In this document: positions 23,734 through 36,744 of the stretch, piece by piece
How the letters are laid out: each line of letters starts with the position of its first letter
Numbering within the stretch: position 1 is the stretch's first letter
NCBI GenBank assembly: GCA_037954235.1
Contig: JBBMOA010000004.1
Span: 16,115,101 to 16,179,100 of the forward strand
DNA from: Aulostomus chinensis
Taxonomy: Eukaryota > Chordata > Actinopteri > Syngnathiformes > Aulostomidae
Direction of reading: 5' to 3'
DNA length: 64,000 bases
Program-made: the position numbers and the translations under genes
The notes under the pieces: generated by a model
Told to the model about the DNA's origin: nothing
What the model saw: only the letters and a program-made list of their open reading frames with translations
The model's database searches: none

Positions 23734-24917
23734 CTTTCTTTATTCCGCGAACTCTTTAACGCTTAATTTGACCCCCTGAACATGCATGAAATTCGCTGAA
23801 TTTTTGCAGACACGTCCGGTCCGGCGAAAAATTTGATATTCTAAAAAAAATTTACACGCAAAATTCAACAGCGCCACCTAGCAAACAAAAAACACGTTTA
23901 CGTCAATAACTTCCCCGAGGAATGTCCCACAGACATGGGACCAACACCGGTGGATTCGTCTCATCAAGACGAAAAATTCGTACACTCTGACCCCTGACCT
24001 AACTTCAACAGGATGTCCACAATTTGGACACAAACGTCCAATTTTTCACCATCACACCCTCCGAACAAAATCTATCTCCTCCTAAACCGTAAATGGTATC
24101 GCTTCCAAACTTTCACACATTACTCTCCCGACTGTGCTGATTAAAAGTTCAGTAAGAATAATATACTACGCGCTCGGTTTGGATTTTATAAGCCGTCAAA
24201 GTTACGACAAAAATTCACGTTATAATGGAAGTCTATGGGGAGAGCGTGTCCTCTCATTGTACATACTCTCGAACAAATGCTTGTCACGTCTACACTGAAA
24301 CTCTCACAGCTTCACAAAACACACCACTGGATTCCTCAGAAAAATCTCTACAAAAATATGGAATTATATTCCACTTTCAAGCAACAAATGCAGAGTTATT
24401 TACTTTTCACACACTAAAAATGTACACTTTTTAGCTGCTCTCCACTCAGGCACAGATAGCAGAGATTTGTTTACTGTAGTCATGGAAACCACAATTGGAG
24501 GGTCTCTGCCCTCATGTACATACTCTCAAACAAACACTTGTAGCTTCTAAACTAAAACACTCACACCTTCAGAAAACACACCATTGAATTCCTGAGAAAA
24601 AACTCTACACACTGATGTCTTTACATTCCACTTTTGACCCACATATGCTGAGTTATGACTGGTTTTCACAGTAAAAGTGTCAAATTCTCCTCTGCTCTCC
24701 ACTCTGACACAGATGGCAGAGAGCGAGCAGAGAAGGGAGGGGCTCTTAAAGGGCCGGCTCTCAACTCTGCAGTCACACTGTGCAGCGAACTGAGGCTCGT
24801 ATCTCCTAAACTACAAGGCCTAGGGATTTGCTGATTACACCGTTGGATTCGGGCCGGCGATCCGGCCGCGGTTAGGCGGGGGCTCAGGCCCTAACAACGC
24901 TGCTTGCAGCTTTAATT
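23734..24917 (+). repeat. Array unit 15: headless, A and B, H1
   Basis: Begins CTTTCTTTATTCCGCGAACTC, the same body subfamily as unit 6, whose own head is attached. Copies at 33096 and 46204. Confidence 0.85.
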
Positions 24918-26115
24918 TTTCTTTCTTTCTTCCGCTGCACTTTAAACCTTAATTTGACCCCCTGAACATGCATCAAATTCGCTGAATTTTGGCACACACG
25001 TCCGGTCCGGCGAAAAATTTTATATTTAAAAAAAAAAATTCGCAAAAACTCAATAGCGCCACCTAGGGAGCCAAAAAACTCGCAAAAAATTGGGAGCCCT
25101 ATAACTGCTAACACGAATGTCCCACAGACATGGGACCAACACCGTTGCACTCGTCTCATCAAGACGAACAATTCATACGCTCTGACCTCTCACCTATCTA
25201 CAACACAATGTCCACAAATTGGACAAAACTGTCAAAAAAAGGAATTTTTTACTCCCCGAACAAAATCTATCTCCTCCTAAACCGTAAATAGCATCGCTTC
25301 CAAACTTTCACACATTACTCTCCCAACTGTGCTGATTAAAAGTTCAGTAAGAATAATATACTACGCGCTCGGTTTGGATTTTATAAGCCGTCAAAGTCGG
25401 GGAGACACATTTCACGCTTACAATGGAAGTCAATGGGGTGGCCGTGTCCTCTCATGGTACATACTCTCGAACAAACGCTTGTCACGTCTACACTGAAACT
25501 CTCACAGCTTCACAAAACACACCACTGGATTCCTCAGAAAAATCTCTACAAAAATATGGAATTATATTCCACTTCCAAGCAACATATGCAGAGTTATTTG
25601 CTTTTCACACACTAAAAATGTACACTTTTCAGCTGCTCTCGACTCAGGCACAGATAGCAGAGATTTGTTTACTGTAGTCATGGAAACCACAATTGGAGGG
25701 TCTCTGCCCTCATGTACATACTCTCAAACAAACACTTGTAGCTTCTAAACTAAAACACTCACACCTTCAGAAAACACACCATTGAATTCCTGACAAAAAA
25801 CTCTACGCACTGATGTCTTTACTTTCAACTTTTGACCAACATATGCAGAGTTATGACTGTGTTTATCAGTAAAACTGCCAAATCCTCCTCTGCTCTCCAC
25901 TCTGACAGAGATGGCAGAGAGCGAGCAGAGAAGGGAGGGGCTCTTAAAGGGCCGGCTCTCAACTCTGCACTCACACTGTGCAGCGAAGTGAGGCTCGTAT
26001 CTCCTAAACTACAAGGCCTAGGGATTTGCCGATTACACCGTTGGATTCGGGCCGGCGATCCGGCCGCGGTTAGGCGGGGGCTCAGGCCCTAACAACGCTG
26101 CTTGCAGCTTTAATT
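24918..26115 (+). repeat. Array unit 16: headless, copy of unit 10
   Basis: Starts right after the unit 15 terminus; matches 16996-18193. The crossover that made this junction must lie in the shared tail just before it, because the hairpin upstream is H1 here but H2 before unit 10. Confidence 0.85.
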
Positions 26116-27536
26116 AGGGCCTGAGCCAGAAGGTACTTCTGGGCGAAGACCCTATTATGTTTCGAAGTCAGAGAGACACGAAGTCAGCGCTAAAAGCAGT
26201 AAAAACACACACTTAGGAACATCACAGGCCTCTAAAAACATCACAGGAGGGTCCGGGGGGGGACGGGGGGTGAGGTCCCCCATTGAAACCAATGGTGGCA
26301 AAAATTATATCTGAAATTGCTGCGTTTTTTTGGCTATTATTCTTTCTTTCTTCCGCCGCGACTTTAACGCTGAATTTGACCCCCTGAACATGCATGAAAT
26401 TCGCTGAATTTTTGCACACACGTCCGGTCCGGCGAAAAATTTTATATTTAAAAAAAAAATTTCACCAAAACTCAATAGCGCCACCTAGGGAGCAAAAAAA
26501 CTAAAAAAAAATTGGGAGCGCTATAACTGCTTGCACGAATGTCCCACAGACATGGGACCAACACCGTTGGAATCGTCTCATTAAGACGAAAAATTCATAC
26601 ACTCTGACCTCTCACCTATCTACAACACAATGTCCACAAATTGGACAAAACTGTCAAAAAAAGGAATTTTTTACTCCCCGAACAAAATCTATCTCCTCCT
26701 AAACCGTAAATGGCATCGCTTCCAAACTTTCACACATTACTCTCCCAACTGTGCTGATTAAAAGTTCAGTAAGAATAATATACTACGCGCTCGGTTTGGA
26801 TTTTATAAGCCGTCAAAGTCGGGGAGACACGTTTTACGTTACAATGGAAGTCAATGGGGAGGCCGTGTCCTCTCATGGAACAAACTCTCGAACAAATGCT
26901 TCTCACGTCTAAACTAAAACTCTCACAGCTTCACAAAACACATCAGTGGATTCCTCAGAAAAATCTCAACGAAAATATGGTGTTATATTCCACTTCCAAG
27001 CAACATATGCAGAGTTATTTGCTTTTCACACACTAAAAATGTACACTTTTCAGCGGCTCTCAACTCAGGCACAGATGGCAGAGATTTGTTTACTGTAGTC
27101 ATGGAAACCACAATTGGAGCTTCTCTGCCCTCATGTACATACTCTCAAACAAACACTTGTATCATCTAAACTAAAACACTCACACCTTCAGAAAACACAC
27201 CATTGAATTCCTGAGAAAAAACTCTACGCACTGATGTCTTTACTTTCAACTTTTGACCAACATATGCTGAGTTATGACTGTGTTTCACAGTAAAACTGCC
27301 AAATCCTCCTCTGCTCTCCACTCTGACAGAGATGGCAGAGAGCGAGCAGAGAAGGGAGGGGCTCTAAAATGGCCGGCTCTCAGCTCTGCAGTCGCACTGT
27401 GCAGCGCACTGAGGCTCGTATCTCCTAAACTACAAGGCCTAGGGATTTGCCGATTACACCGTTGGATTGGGGCCGGCGATCCGGCCGCGGTTAGGCGGGG
27501 GCTCAGGCCCTAACAACGCTGCTTGCAGCTTTAATT
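26116..27536 (+). repeat. Array unit 17: complete type II, copy of unit 11
   Basis: Matches 18194-19614 with no difference noticed. Confidence 0.85.
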
Positions 27537-27977
27537 AGGGCCTGAGCCAGAAGGTACTTCTGGGCGAAGACCCTATTATGTTTCGAAGTCAGAGAGACAC
27601 GAAGTCAGCGCTAAAAGCAGTAAAAACACACACTTAGGAGCATCACAGGCCTCTAAAAACATCACAGGGGGGTCCGGGGGGGGACGGGGGGTGAGGTCCC
27701 CCATTGAAACCAATGGTGGCAAAAATTATATCTGAAATTGCTGCGTTTTAATATTATTATTAGGGCCTGAGCCAGAAGGTACTTCTGGGCGAAGACCCTA
27801 TTATGTTTCGAAGTCAGAGAGACACGAAGTCAGCGCTAAAAGCAGTAAAAAAACACACTTAGGAACATCACAGGCCTCTAAAAACATCACAGGGGGGTCC
27901 GGGGGGGGACAGGGGGGTGAGGTCCCCCATTGAAACCTATGGTGGCAAAAATTATATCTGAAATTGCTCCGTTTTTT
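27537..27977 (+). repeat. Two solo type II heads, copy of 19615-20055
   Basis: Same lengths and endings as the pair in copy 1; followed by unit 18. Confidence 0.8.
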
Positions 27978-29401
27978 AGGGCCTGAGCCAGAAGGTACTT
28001 CTGGGCGAAGACCCTATTATGTTTCGAAGTCAGAGAGACACGAAGTCAGCGCTAAAAGCAGTAAAAACACACACTTAGGAGCATCACAGGCCTCTAAAAA
28101 CATCACAGAGGGGTCCGGGGGGGGAGAGGGGGGTGAGGTCCCCCATTGAAACCTATGGTGGCAAAAATTTTATCTGAAATTGTAAAGTTTTTTGGTATTA
28201 TTTTTCTTTCTTTCTTCCACGCCAAGTAAATCCTTTATTTGAACCCCTGAACATGCATGAAATTCGCTGAAATTTTGCACACACGTCCGGTCTGGCGAAA
28301 AATTTTATATTTTAAAAAAAAAATTCAAAAAAACTCAATAGCGCCACCTACAGAGCAAAAAAACTAAAAAAAAATTAGAATCATTATAACTGCTTCCACG
28401 AATGTCCCACACACACGGGACCAACACCGTCGCACTCGTCTCATCAAGACGAAAATTTCATACGCTCTGACCTCTCACCTATCTACAACACAATGTCCAC
28501 AAATTGGACAAAACTGTCAAAATGAGGACTTTTGCTCCTCCCCGAACAAAATCTATCTCCTCCTAAACCATAAATGGCACCGCTTCCAGACTTTCACACA
28601 TTACTCTCCCAACTGTGCTGATTAAAAGTTGTTCAAGGTTAATATACTACGCGCTCGGTTTGGATTTTATAAGCCGTCAAAGTCGGGGAGACACGTTTCA
28701 CGCTTACAATGGAAGTCAATGGGGTGGCCGTGTCCTCTCATGGTACAAACTCTCGAACAAATGCTTCTCACGTCTAAACTAAAACTCTCACAGCTTCACA
28801 AAACATACCAGTCGATTCCTCAGAAAAATCTCTACAAAAATATGGTATTATATTCCACTTCCAAGAAACAAATGCAGAGTTATTTTCTTTTCACACACTA
28901 AAAATGTAAATTTTTCAGCTGCTCTCCACTCAGGCACAGATGGCAGAGATTTGTTTACTGTAGTCATGGAAACCACAATTGGAGGGTCTCTGCCCTCATG
29001 TACATACTCTCAAACAAACACTTGTAACTTCTACACTAAAACACTCACACCTTCAGAAAACACACCATTGAATTCCTGAGAAAAAACTCTACGCACTGAT
29101 GTCTTTACATTCCACTTTTGACCAACATATGCAGAATTATGACTGTGTTTGTCAGTTAAACTGCCAAATCCTCCTCTGCTCTCCACTCTGACACAGATGG
29201 CAGAGAGCGAGCAGAGAAGGGAGGGGCTCTTAAAGGGCCGGCTCTCAGCTCTGCTCTCACACTGTGCAGCGCACTGAGGCTCGTATCTCCTAAACTACAA
29301 GGCCTAGGGATTTGCCGATTACACCGTTGGATTGGGGCCGGCGATCCGGCCGCGGTTAGGCGGGGGCTCAGGCCCTAACAACGCTGCTTGCAGCTTTAAT
29401 T
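27978..29401 (+). repeat. Array unit 18: complete type II, copy of unit 12
   Basis: Matches 20056-21479. What follows differs: here a complete extra element is present instead of the TCTTATTATTC body. Confidence 0.85.
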
Positions 29402-29611
29402 AGGGCCTGAGCCAGAAGGTACTTCTGGGCGAAGACCCTATTATGTTTCGAAGTCAGAGAGACACGAAGTCAGCGCTAAAAGCAGTAAAAAAACACACTT
29501 AGGAGCATCACAGACCTCTAAAAACATCACAGGAGGGTCCGGGGGGGGACAGGGGGGTGAGGTCCCCCATTGAAAACAATGGTGGCACAAATTATATCTG
29601 AAATTGCTGCG

Positions 29612-29646
<35 letters not shown>

Positions 29647-30841
29647 TTTCTTTCTTCCGCGACATCTTAAACGCTTAATTTGACCCCCTGAACATGCATG
29701 AAATTCGCTGCAATTTGGCACGCACGTCTGGTCCGGCGAAAAATTCGATATTTAAAAAAAAAAATCTGGAAAAACTCAATAGCGCCACCTACAGAACTAC
29801 AAAAGTAAAACAAAAATAGAATCGTTATAACTGCTTGCACGAATGTCCCACATACATGGGACCAAGACCGTTGGACTCGTCTCATTAAGGCGAAAATTTC
29901 ATACGCTCTGACCTCTCACCTATCTGCAACAGAATGTCCACAAATTGGACAAAACTGTCAAAATGAGGACTTTTGCTCCTCCCCGAACAAAATCTATCTC
30001 CTCCTAAACCGTAAATGGCATCGCTTCCAGACTTTCACACATTACTCTCCCAACTGTGCTGATTAAAAGTTGAGAAAAAAATTTATATAAGTTGCTCGGT
30101 TTGGATTTTATAAGCCGTCAAAGTCGGGGAGACACGTTTTACGTTTTAATGGAAGTCAATGGGGAGGCCGTGTCCTCTCATGGTACATACTCTCGAACAA
30201 ACGCTTGTCACGTCTACACTGAAACTCTCACAGCTTCACAAAACACAACACTGGATTCCTCAGAAAAATCCCTACAAAAATATGGGATTACATTGCACTT
30301 TGAAGCAACATATGCAGAGTTATTTGACTTTCACACACTGAAAATGTGGATTTTTCAGCTGCTCTCCACTCTAGCACAGATGGCAGAGATTTGTTTACTG
30401 TAGTCATGGAAACCACAATTGGAGGGTCTCTGCCCTCATGTACATACTCTCAAACAAACACTTGTAGCTTCTAAACTAAAACACTCACACCTTCAGAAAA
30501 CACACCATTGAATTCCTGAGAAAAAACTCTACGCACTGATGTCTTTACTTTCAACTTTTGACCAACATATGCTGAGTTATGACTGGTTTTCACAGTAAAA
30601 CTGCCAAATCCTCCTCTGCTCTCCACTCTGACACAGATGGCAGAGAGCGAGCAGAGAAGGGAGGGGCTCTTAAAGGGCCAGCTCTCAGCTCTGCACTCAC
30701 ACTGTGCAGCGCACTGAGGCTCGTATCTCCTAAACTACAAGGCCTAGGGATTTGCCGATTACACCGTTGGATTGGGGCCGGCGATCCGGCCGCGGTTAGG
30801 CGGGGGCTCAGGCCCTAACAACGCTGCTTGCAGCTTTAATT
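29402..30841 (+). repeat. Array unit 19: extra complete type II element in HOR copy 2
   Basis: Complete from AGGGCC to GCTTTAATT, 1440 bp, absent at the equivalent point of copies 1 (21479/21480) and 3 (43949/43950). It has a long (ATT)n tract before CTTTCTTTC and a GTTGAGAAAAAAATTTATATAAG stretch replacing the usual TAATATACTACGCG. Confidence 0.85.
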
Positions 30842-32047
30842 TCTTATTATTCTTTCTTTCATCCGGGAATCTTTAACGCTTAATTTGCCCCCCTGAACAT
30901 GCATGAAATTCGCTGAAATTTTGCACGCACGTCCGGTCCGGCGAAAAATTTGATATTTAAAAAAAAAAAATCGCAAAAACTCAATAGCGCCACCTAGGGA
31001 GCCAAAAAACTCGCAAAAACTTTGGAGCGCTATAACTGCTTGCACAAATGTCCCACAGACACGGGACCAACACCGTTGCACTCGTCTCATCAAGACGAAA
31101 ATTTCATACGCTCTGACCTCTCACCTATCTGCAACACAATGTCCACAAATTGGACAAAACTGTCAAAATGAGGACTTTTGCTCCTCCCCGAACAAAATCT
31201 ATCTCCTCCTAAACCGTAAATGGCATCGCTTCCAAACTTTCACACATTACTCTCCCAACTGTGCTGATTAAAAGTTCAGTAAGAATAATATACTACGCGC
31301 TCGGTTTGGATTTTATAAGCCGTCAAAGTCGGGGAGACACGTTTCACGCTTACAATGGAAGTCAATGGGGTGGCCGTGTCCTCTCATGGTACAAACTCTC
31401 GAACAAATGCTTCTCACGTCTAAACTAAAACTCTCACAGCTTCACAAAACACACCACTGGATTCCTCAGAAAAATCTCTACAAAAATATGGAATTATATT
31501 CCACTTCCAAGCAACATATGCAGAGTTATTTGCTTTTCACACACTAAAAATGTACACTTTTCAGCTGCTCTCCACTCAGGCACAGATGGCTGAGATTTGT
31601 TTACTGTAGTCATGGAAACCACAATTGGAGGGTCTCTGCCCTTATGTACATACTCTCAAACAAACACTTGTAGCTTCTAAACTAAAACACTCACACCTTC
31701 AAAAAACACACCATTGAATTCCTGAGAAAAAACTCTACGCACTGATGTCTTTACATTCCACTTTTGACCCACATATGCTGAGTTATGACTGTGTTTCACA
31801 GTAAAACTGCCAAATCCTCCTCTGCTCTCCACTCTGACACAGATGGCAGAGAGCGAGCAGAGAAGGGAGGGGCTCTTAAAGGGCCGGCTCTCAGCTCTGC
31901 AGTCACACTGTGCAGCGAACTGAGGCTCGTATCTCCTCAACTACAAGGCCTAGGGATTTGCCGATTACACCGTTGGATTCGGGCCGGCGATCCGGCCGCG
32001 GTTAGGCGGGGGCTCAGGCCCTAACAACGCTGCTTGCAGCTTTAATT
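30842..32047 (+). repeat. Array unit 20: headless, copy of unit 13
   Basis: Matches 21480-22685 at +9362. Confidence 0.85.
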
Positions 32048-33095
32048 AGGGCCTGAGCCAGTCCCTGGCGAAGACCCTATTATGTTTCGAAGTCACACTC
32101 GCCACTTCAAAAGTAAATTTGACCCCCTAAACATGCATGAAAACTCACCAAATTTGGTAAGCACATCGGGTGTGGCGAAAAATTCGATAATTAAAAAAAA
32201 AAGAGGCGCTCTACTCAATAGCGCCACCTACATACACAAAAAACCACACCACAGACTGTAGGAATGTCCTACAGACATGGGACAAACACCATTGAACTCG
32301 TCTCATCAAGACGGATAAATCATACACTCACACCCCTGACCTAACTGTAACAGGATGTCCACAATTTGGACACGAATGTCTAATTTTGGACAATTTTGCG
32401 CCCCGAACAAAATCTATCTCCTCCTAAACCGTAAATGCCAGGGCTTCCAAACTTTCACACATTACTCTCCCAACTGTGCTGATTAAAAGTTGTTCAAGGT
32501 TAATATACTACGCGCTCGGTTTGGATTTTATGAGCCGTCAAAGTGGGGGAGACACTTTTCGCCTTACAATGGAAGTCTATGGGGAGAGCGTGTCCTCTCA
32601 GGGTACATACTCTCAAACAAATGCTTCTCACATCTACACCATACATTCCACAGCTGTTAAAAACACACCACTGTATTCCTGACAAAAATCCCTACAAAAA
32701 TATGGTATTTTGTGTGACTTTTGACCAACGTATGCCGACTTATTCAGCTTTTACACACTATATTTCTCTGAATCCTCCACTCTCTCCACTCTAGCACAGA
32801 TCAGACACAGTGCAGCGGGGGAGGGGTTCTTAAAGGGCCAGCTGGCAGCTCTGCTCTCAGCTCTGCTCTCAGCTCTGACAGAGATGGCAGAGAGCGAGCA
32901 GAGAAGGGAGGGGCTCTTAAAGGGCCAGCTCTCAGCTCTGCAGTCACACTGTGCAGCGCACTGAGGCTCATATCTCCTAAACTACAAGGCCTAGGGATTT
33001 GCCGATTACACCGTTGGATTGGGGCCGGTGTCAAGGACGCGGCCGTAGGCCGCGCGGGGGCTCAGGACCTAACAACGCTGCTTGCAGCTTTAATT
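32048..33095 (+). repeat. Array unit 21: type III, copy of unit 14
   Basis: Matches 22686-23733, including the GGCTCAGGACCTAA change. Confidence 0.85.
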
Positions 33096-34279
33096 CTTTC
33101 TTTATTCCGCGAACTCTTTAACGCTTAATTTGACCCCCTGAACATGCATGAAATTCGCTGAATTTTTGCAGACACGTCCGGTCCGGCGAAAAATTTGATA
33201 TTCTAAAAAAAATTTACACGCAAAATTCAACAGCGCCACCTAGCAAACAAAAAACACGTTTACGTCAATAACTTCCCCGAGGAATGTCCCACAGACATGG
33301 GACCAACACCGGTGGATTCGTCTCATCAAGACGAAAAATTCGTACACTCTGACCCCTGACCTAACTTCAACAGGATGTCCACAATTTGGACACAAACGTC
33401 CAATTTTTCACCATCACACCCTCCGAACAAAATCTATCTCCTCCTAAACCGTAAATGGTATCGCTTCCAAACTTTCACACATTACTCTCCCGACTGTGCT
33501 GATTAAAAGTTCAGTAAGAATAATATACTACGCGCTCGGTTTGGATTTTATAAGCCGTCAAAGTTACGACAAAAATTCACGTTATAATGGAAGTCTATGG
33601 GGAGAGCGTGTCCTCTCATTGTACATACTCTCGAACAAATGCTTGTCACGTCTACACTGAAACTCTCACAGCTTCACAAAACACACCACTGGATTCCTCA
33701 GAAAAATCTCTACAAAAATATGGAATTATATTCCACTTTCAAGCAACAAATGCAGAGTTATTTACTTTTCACACACTAAAAATGTACACTTTTTAGCTGC
33801 TCTCCACTCAGGCACAGATAGCAGAGATTTGTTTACTGTAGTCATGGAAACCACAATTGGAGGGTCTCTGCCCTCATGTACATACTCTCAAACAAACACT
33901 TGTAGCTTCTAAACTAAAACACTCACACCTTCAGAAAACACACCATTGAATTCCTGAGAAAAAACTCTACACACTGATGTCTTTACATTCCACTTTTGAC
34001 CCACATATGCTGAGTTATGACTGGTTTTCACAGTAAAAGTGTCAAATTCTCCTCTGCTCTCCACTCTGACACAGATGGCAGAGAGCGAGCAGAGAAGGGA
34101 GGGGCTCTTAAAGGGCCGGCTCTCAACTCTGCAGTCACACTGTGCAGCGAACTGAGGCTCGTATCTCCTAAACTACAAGGCCTAGGGATTTGCTGATTAC
34201 ACCGTTGGATTCGGGCCGGCGATCCGGCCGCGGTTAGGCGGGGGCTCAGGCCCTAACAACGCTGCTTGCAGCTTTAATT
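33096..34279 (+). repeat. Array unit 22: headless, copy of unit 15
   Basis: Matches 23734-24917 at +9362, including the GATTTGCTGATTAC variant. Confidence 0.85.
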
Positions 34280-35480
34280 ATTCTTTCTTTCTTCTCCCGC
34301 CACTTTGACGCTTAATATGACCCCCTGAACATGCATGAAATTCGCTGAAATTTGGTACGCACGTCGGTTCTGGCGAAAAATTCGATATTTAAAAAAAAAA
34401 AATTGCAATAACTCTATAGCGCCACCTAGGGAGGCAAAAAACCAATTCTAAAAAATTGGACCGCTATAACTTCTTGCACGAATGTCCCACACACACGGGA
34501 CCAACACCGTTGCACTCGTCTCATCAAGACAAAAAATTCATACACTCTGACCTCTGACCTATCTACAACAGAATGTCCACAAATTGGACACAACTGTCCA
34601 AAAACCAACTTTTTTTACTCCCCGAACAAAATCTATCTCCTCCTAAACCGTAAATGGCATCGCTTCGAAACTTTCACACATTACTCTCCCAACTGTGCTG
34701 ATTAAAAGTTGCGTAAGAATTATATACTACGCGCTCGGTTTGGATTTTATAAGCCGTCAAAGTCAGGGAGACACGTTTTACGTTATAATGGAAGCCAATG
34801 GGGAGGCCGTGTCCTATTATGGTACAAACTCTCGAACAAACGCTACTCACGTCCACACTGAAAGTCACACAGCTTAACAAAACACACCAATGGATTCCTC
34901 AGAAAAATCCCTACACAAATATGGTATTATATTGCAGTTTGAAGCAACAAATGCTGAGTTATTTGACTTTCACACACTAAAAATGTGCATTTCTCAGCTG
35001 CTCTCCACTCTAGCACAGATGGCAGAGATTTGTTTACTGTAGTCATGGAAACCAGAATTGGAGCTTCTCTGCCCTCATGTACATACTCTCAAACAAACAC
35101 TTGTAGCTTCTAAACTAAAACACTCACACCTTAAGAAAAAACACCATTGAATTCCTGACAAAAAACCCTACGCACTGATGTCTTTACATTCAACTTTTGA
35201 CCAACATATGCTGAGTTATGACTGTATTTGTCAGTAAAACTGCCAAATCCTCCTCTGCTCTCCACTCTGACAGAGATGGCAGAGAGCGAGCAGAGAAGGG
35301 AGGGGCTCTAAAATGGCCGGCTCTCAACTCTGCACTCACACTGTGCAGCGAACTGAGGCTCGTATCTCCTAAACTACAAGGCCTAGGGATTTGCCGATTA
35401 CACCGTTGGATTGGGGCCGGCGATCCGGCCGCGGTTAGGCGGGGGCTCAGGCCCTAACAACGCTGCTTGCAGCTTTAATT
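34280..35480 (+). repeat. Array unit 23: headless, close to unit 3 without the inversion
   Basis: Shares the CTTCTCCCGCCACTTTGACG body with units 3 and 34. The 31-bp segment that is inverted in unit 3 is in normal orientation here. Confidence 0.85.
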
Positions 35481-35703
35481 AGGGCCTGAGCCAGAAGGTA
35501 CTTCTGGGCGAAGACCCTATTATGTTTCGAAGTCAGAGAGACACGAAGTCAGCGCTAAAAGCAGTAAAAACACACACTTAGGAGCATCACAGGCCTCTAA
35601 AAACATCACAGGAGGGTCCGGGGGGGGACAGGGGGGTGAGGTCCCCCATTGAAACCAATGGTGGCAAAAATTTTATCTGAAATTGCAAAGTTTTTTTATT
35701 ATT
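35481..35703 (+). repeat. Solo type II head interrupted by a type III element
   Basis: Ends GCAAAGTTTTTTTATTATT, immediately followed by a type III head. A body resumes after the type III 3' end at 36745. Confidence 0.8.
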
Positions 35704-36744
35704 AGGGCCTGAGCCAGTCCCTGGCGAAGACCCTATTATGTTTCGAAGTCACACTCGCCACTTCAAAAGTAAATTTGACCCCCTAAACATGCATGAAAAC
35801 TCACCAAATTTGGTAAGCACATCGGGTGCGGCGAAAAATTCGATAATTAAAAAAAAAAGAGGCGCTCTACTCAATAGCGCCACCTACATACACAAAAAAC
35901 CACGCCACAGCCTGTAGGAATGTCCTACAGACATGGGACAAACACCATTGAACTCGTCTCATCAAGACGGATAAATCATACACTCACACCCCTGACCTAA
36001 CTGTAACAGGATGTCCACAATTTGGACACGAATGTCTAATTTTGGACAATTTTGCGGCCCGAACAAAATCTATCTCCTCCTAAACCGTAAATGCCAGGGC
36101 TTCCAAACTTTCACACCTTACTCTCCCAACTGTGCTGATTAAAAGTTGTTCAAGGTTAATATACTACGCGCTCGGTTTGGATTTTATGAGCCGTCAAAGT
36201 GGGGGAGACACTTTTCGCCTTACAATGGAAGTCTATGGGGAGAGCGTGTCCTCTCAGGGTACATACTCTCAAACAAATGCTTCTCACATCTACACCATAC
36301 ATTCCACAGCTTTTAAAAACACACCACTGTATTCCTGACAAAAATCCCTACAAAAATATGGTATTTTGTGTGACTATTGACCAACGTATGCCGACTTATT
36401 CAGCTTTTACACACTACATTTCTCTGAATCCTCCACTCTCTCCACTCCAGCACAGATCAGACACAGTGCAGCGGGGGAGGGGTTCTTAATGGGCCAGCTG
36501 GCAGCTCTGCTCTCAGCTCTGCTCTCCACTCTGACAGAGATGGCAGAGAGCGAGCAGAGAAGGGAGGGGCTCTTAAAGGGCCGGCTCTCAACTCTGCACT
36601 CACACTGTGCAGCGCACTGAGGCTCGTATCTCCTAAACTACAAGGCCTAGGGATTTGCCGATTACACCGTTGGATTCGGGCCGGCGATCCGGCCGCGGTT
36701 AGGCGGGGGCTCAGGCCCTAACAACGCTGCTTGCAGCTTTAATT
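35704..36744 (+). repeat. Array unit 24: complete type III element, no B, H1
   Basis: Head CCAGTCCCTGG form, spacer S, H1 tail. Duplicated at 50336-51376. Confidence 0.85.

Larger units (their letters stand above)
16996..24917 (+). repeat. 7.9-kb higher-order repeat, copy 1 (units 10-15)
   Basis: Six units in fixed order. They recur at +7922 (the first three units) or +9362 (the last three) in copy 2, and at +22470 in copy 3. Every stretch compared, including private changes such as GGCTCAGGACCTAA in the fifth unit, is the same in all three copies. Confidence 0.9.
24918..34279 (+). repeat. 7.9-kb higher-order repeat, copy 2, carrying one extra 1440-bp unit
   Basis: Directly abuts copy 1. 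Units 16-18 match units 10-12 at +7922; units 20-22 match units 13-15 at +9362; the 1440-bp difference is the extra element at 29402-30841. Confidence 0.9.
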
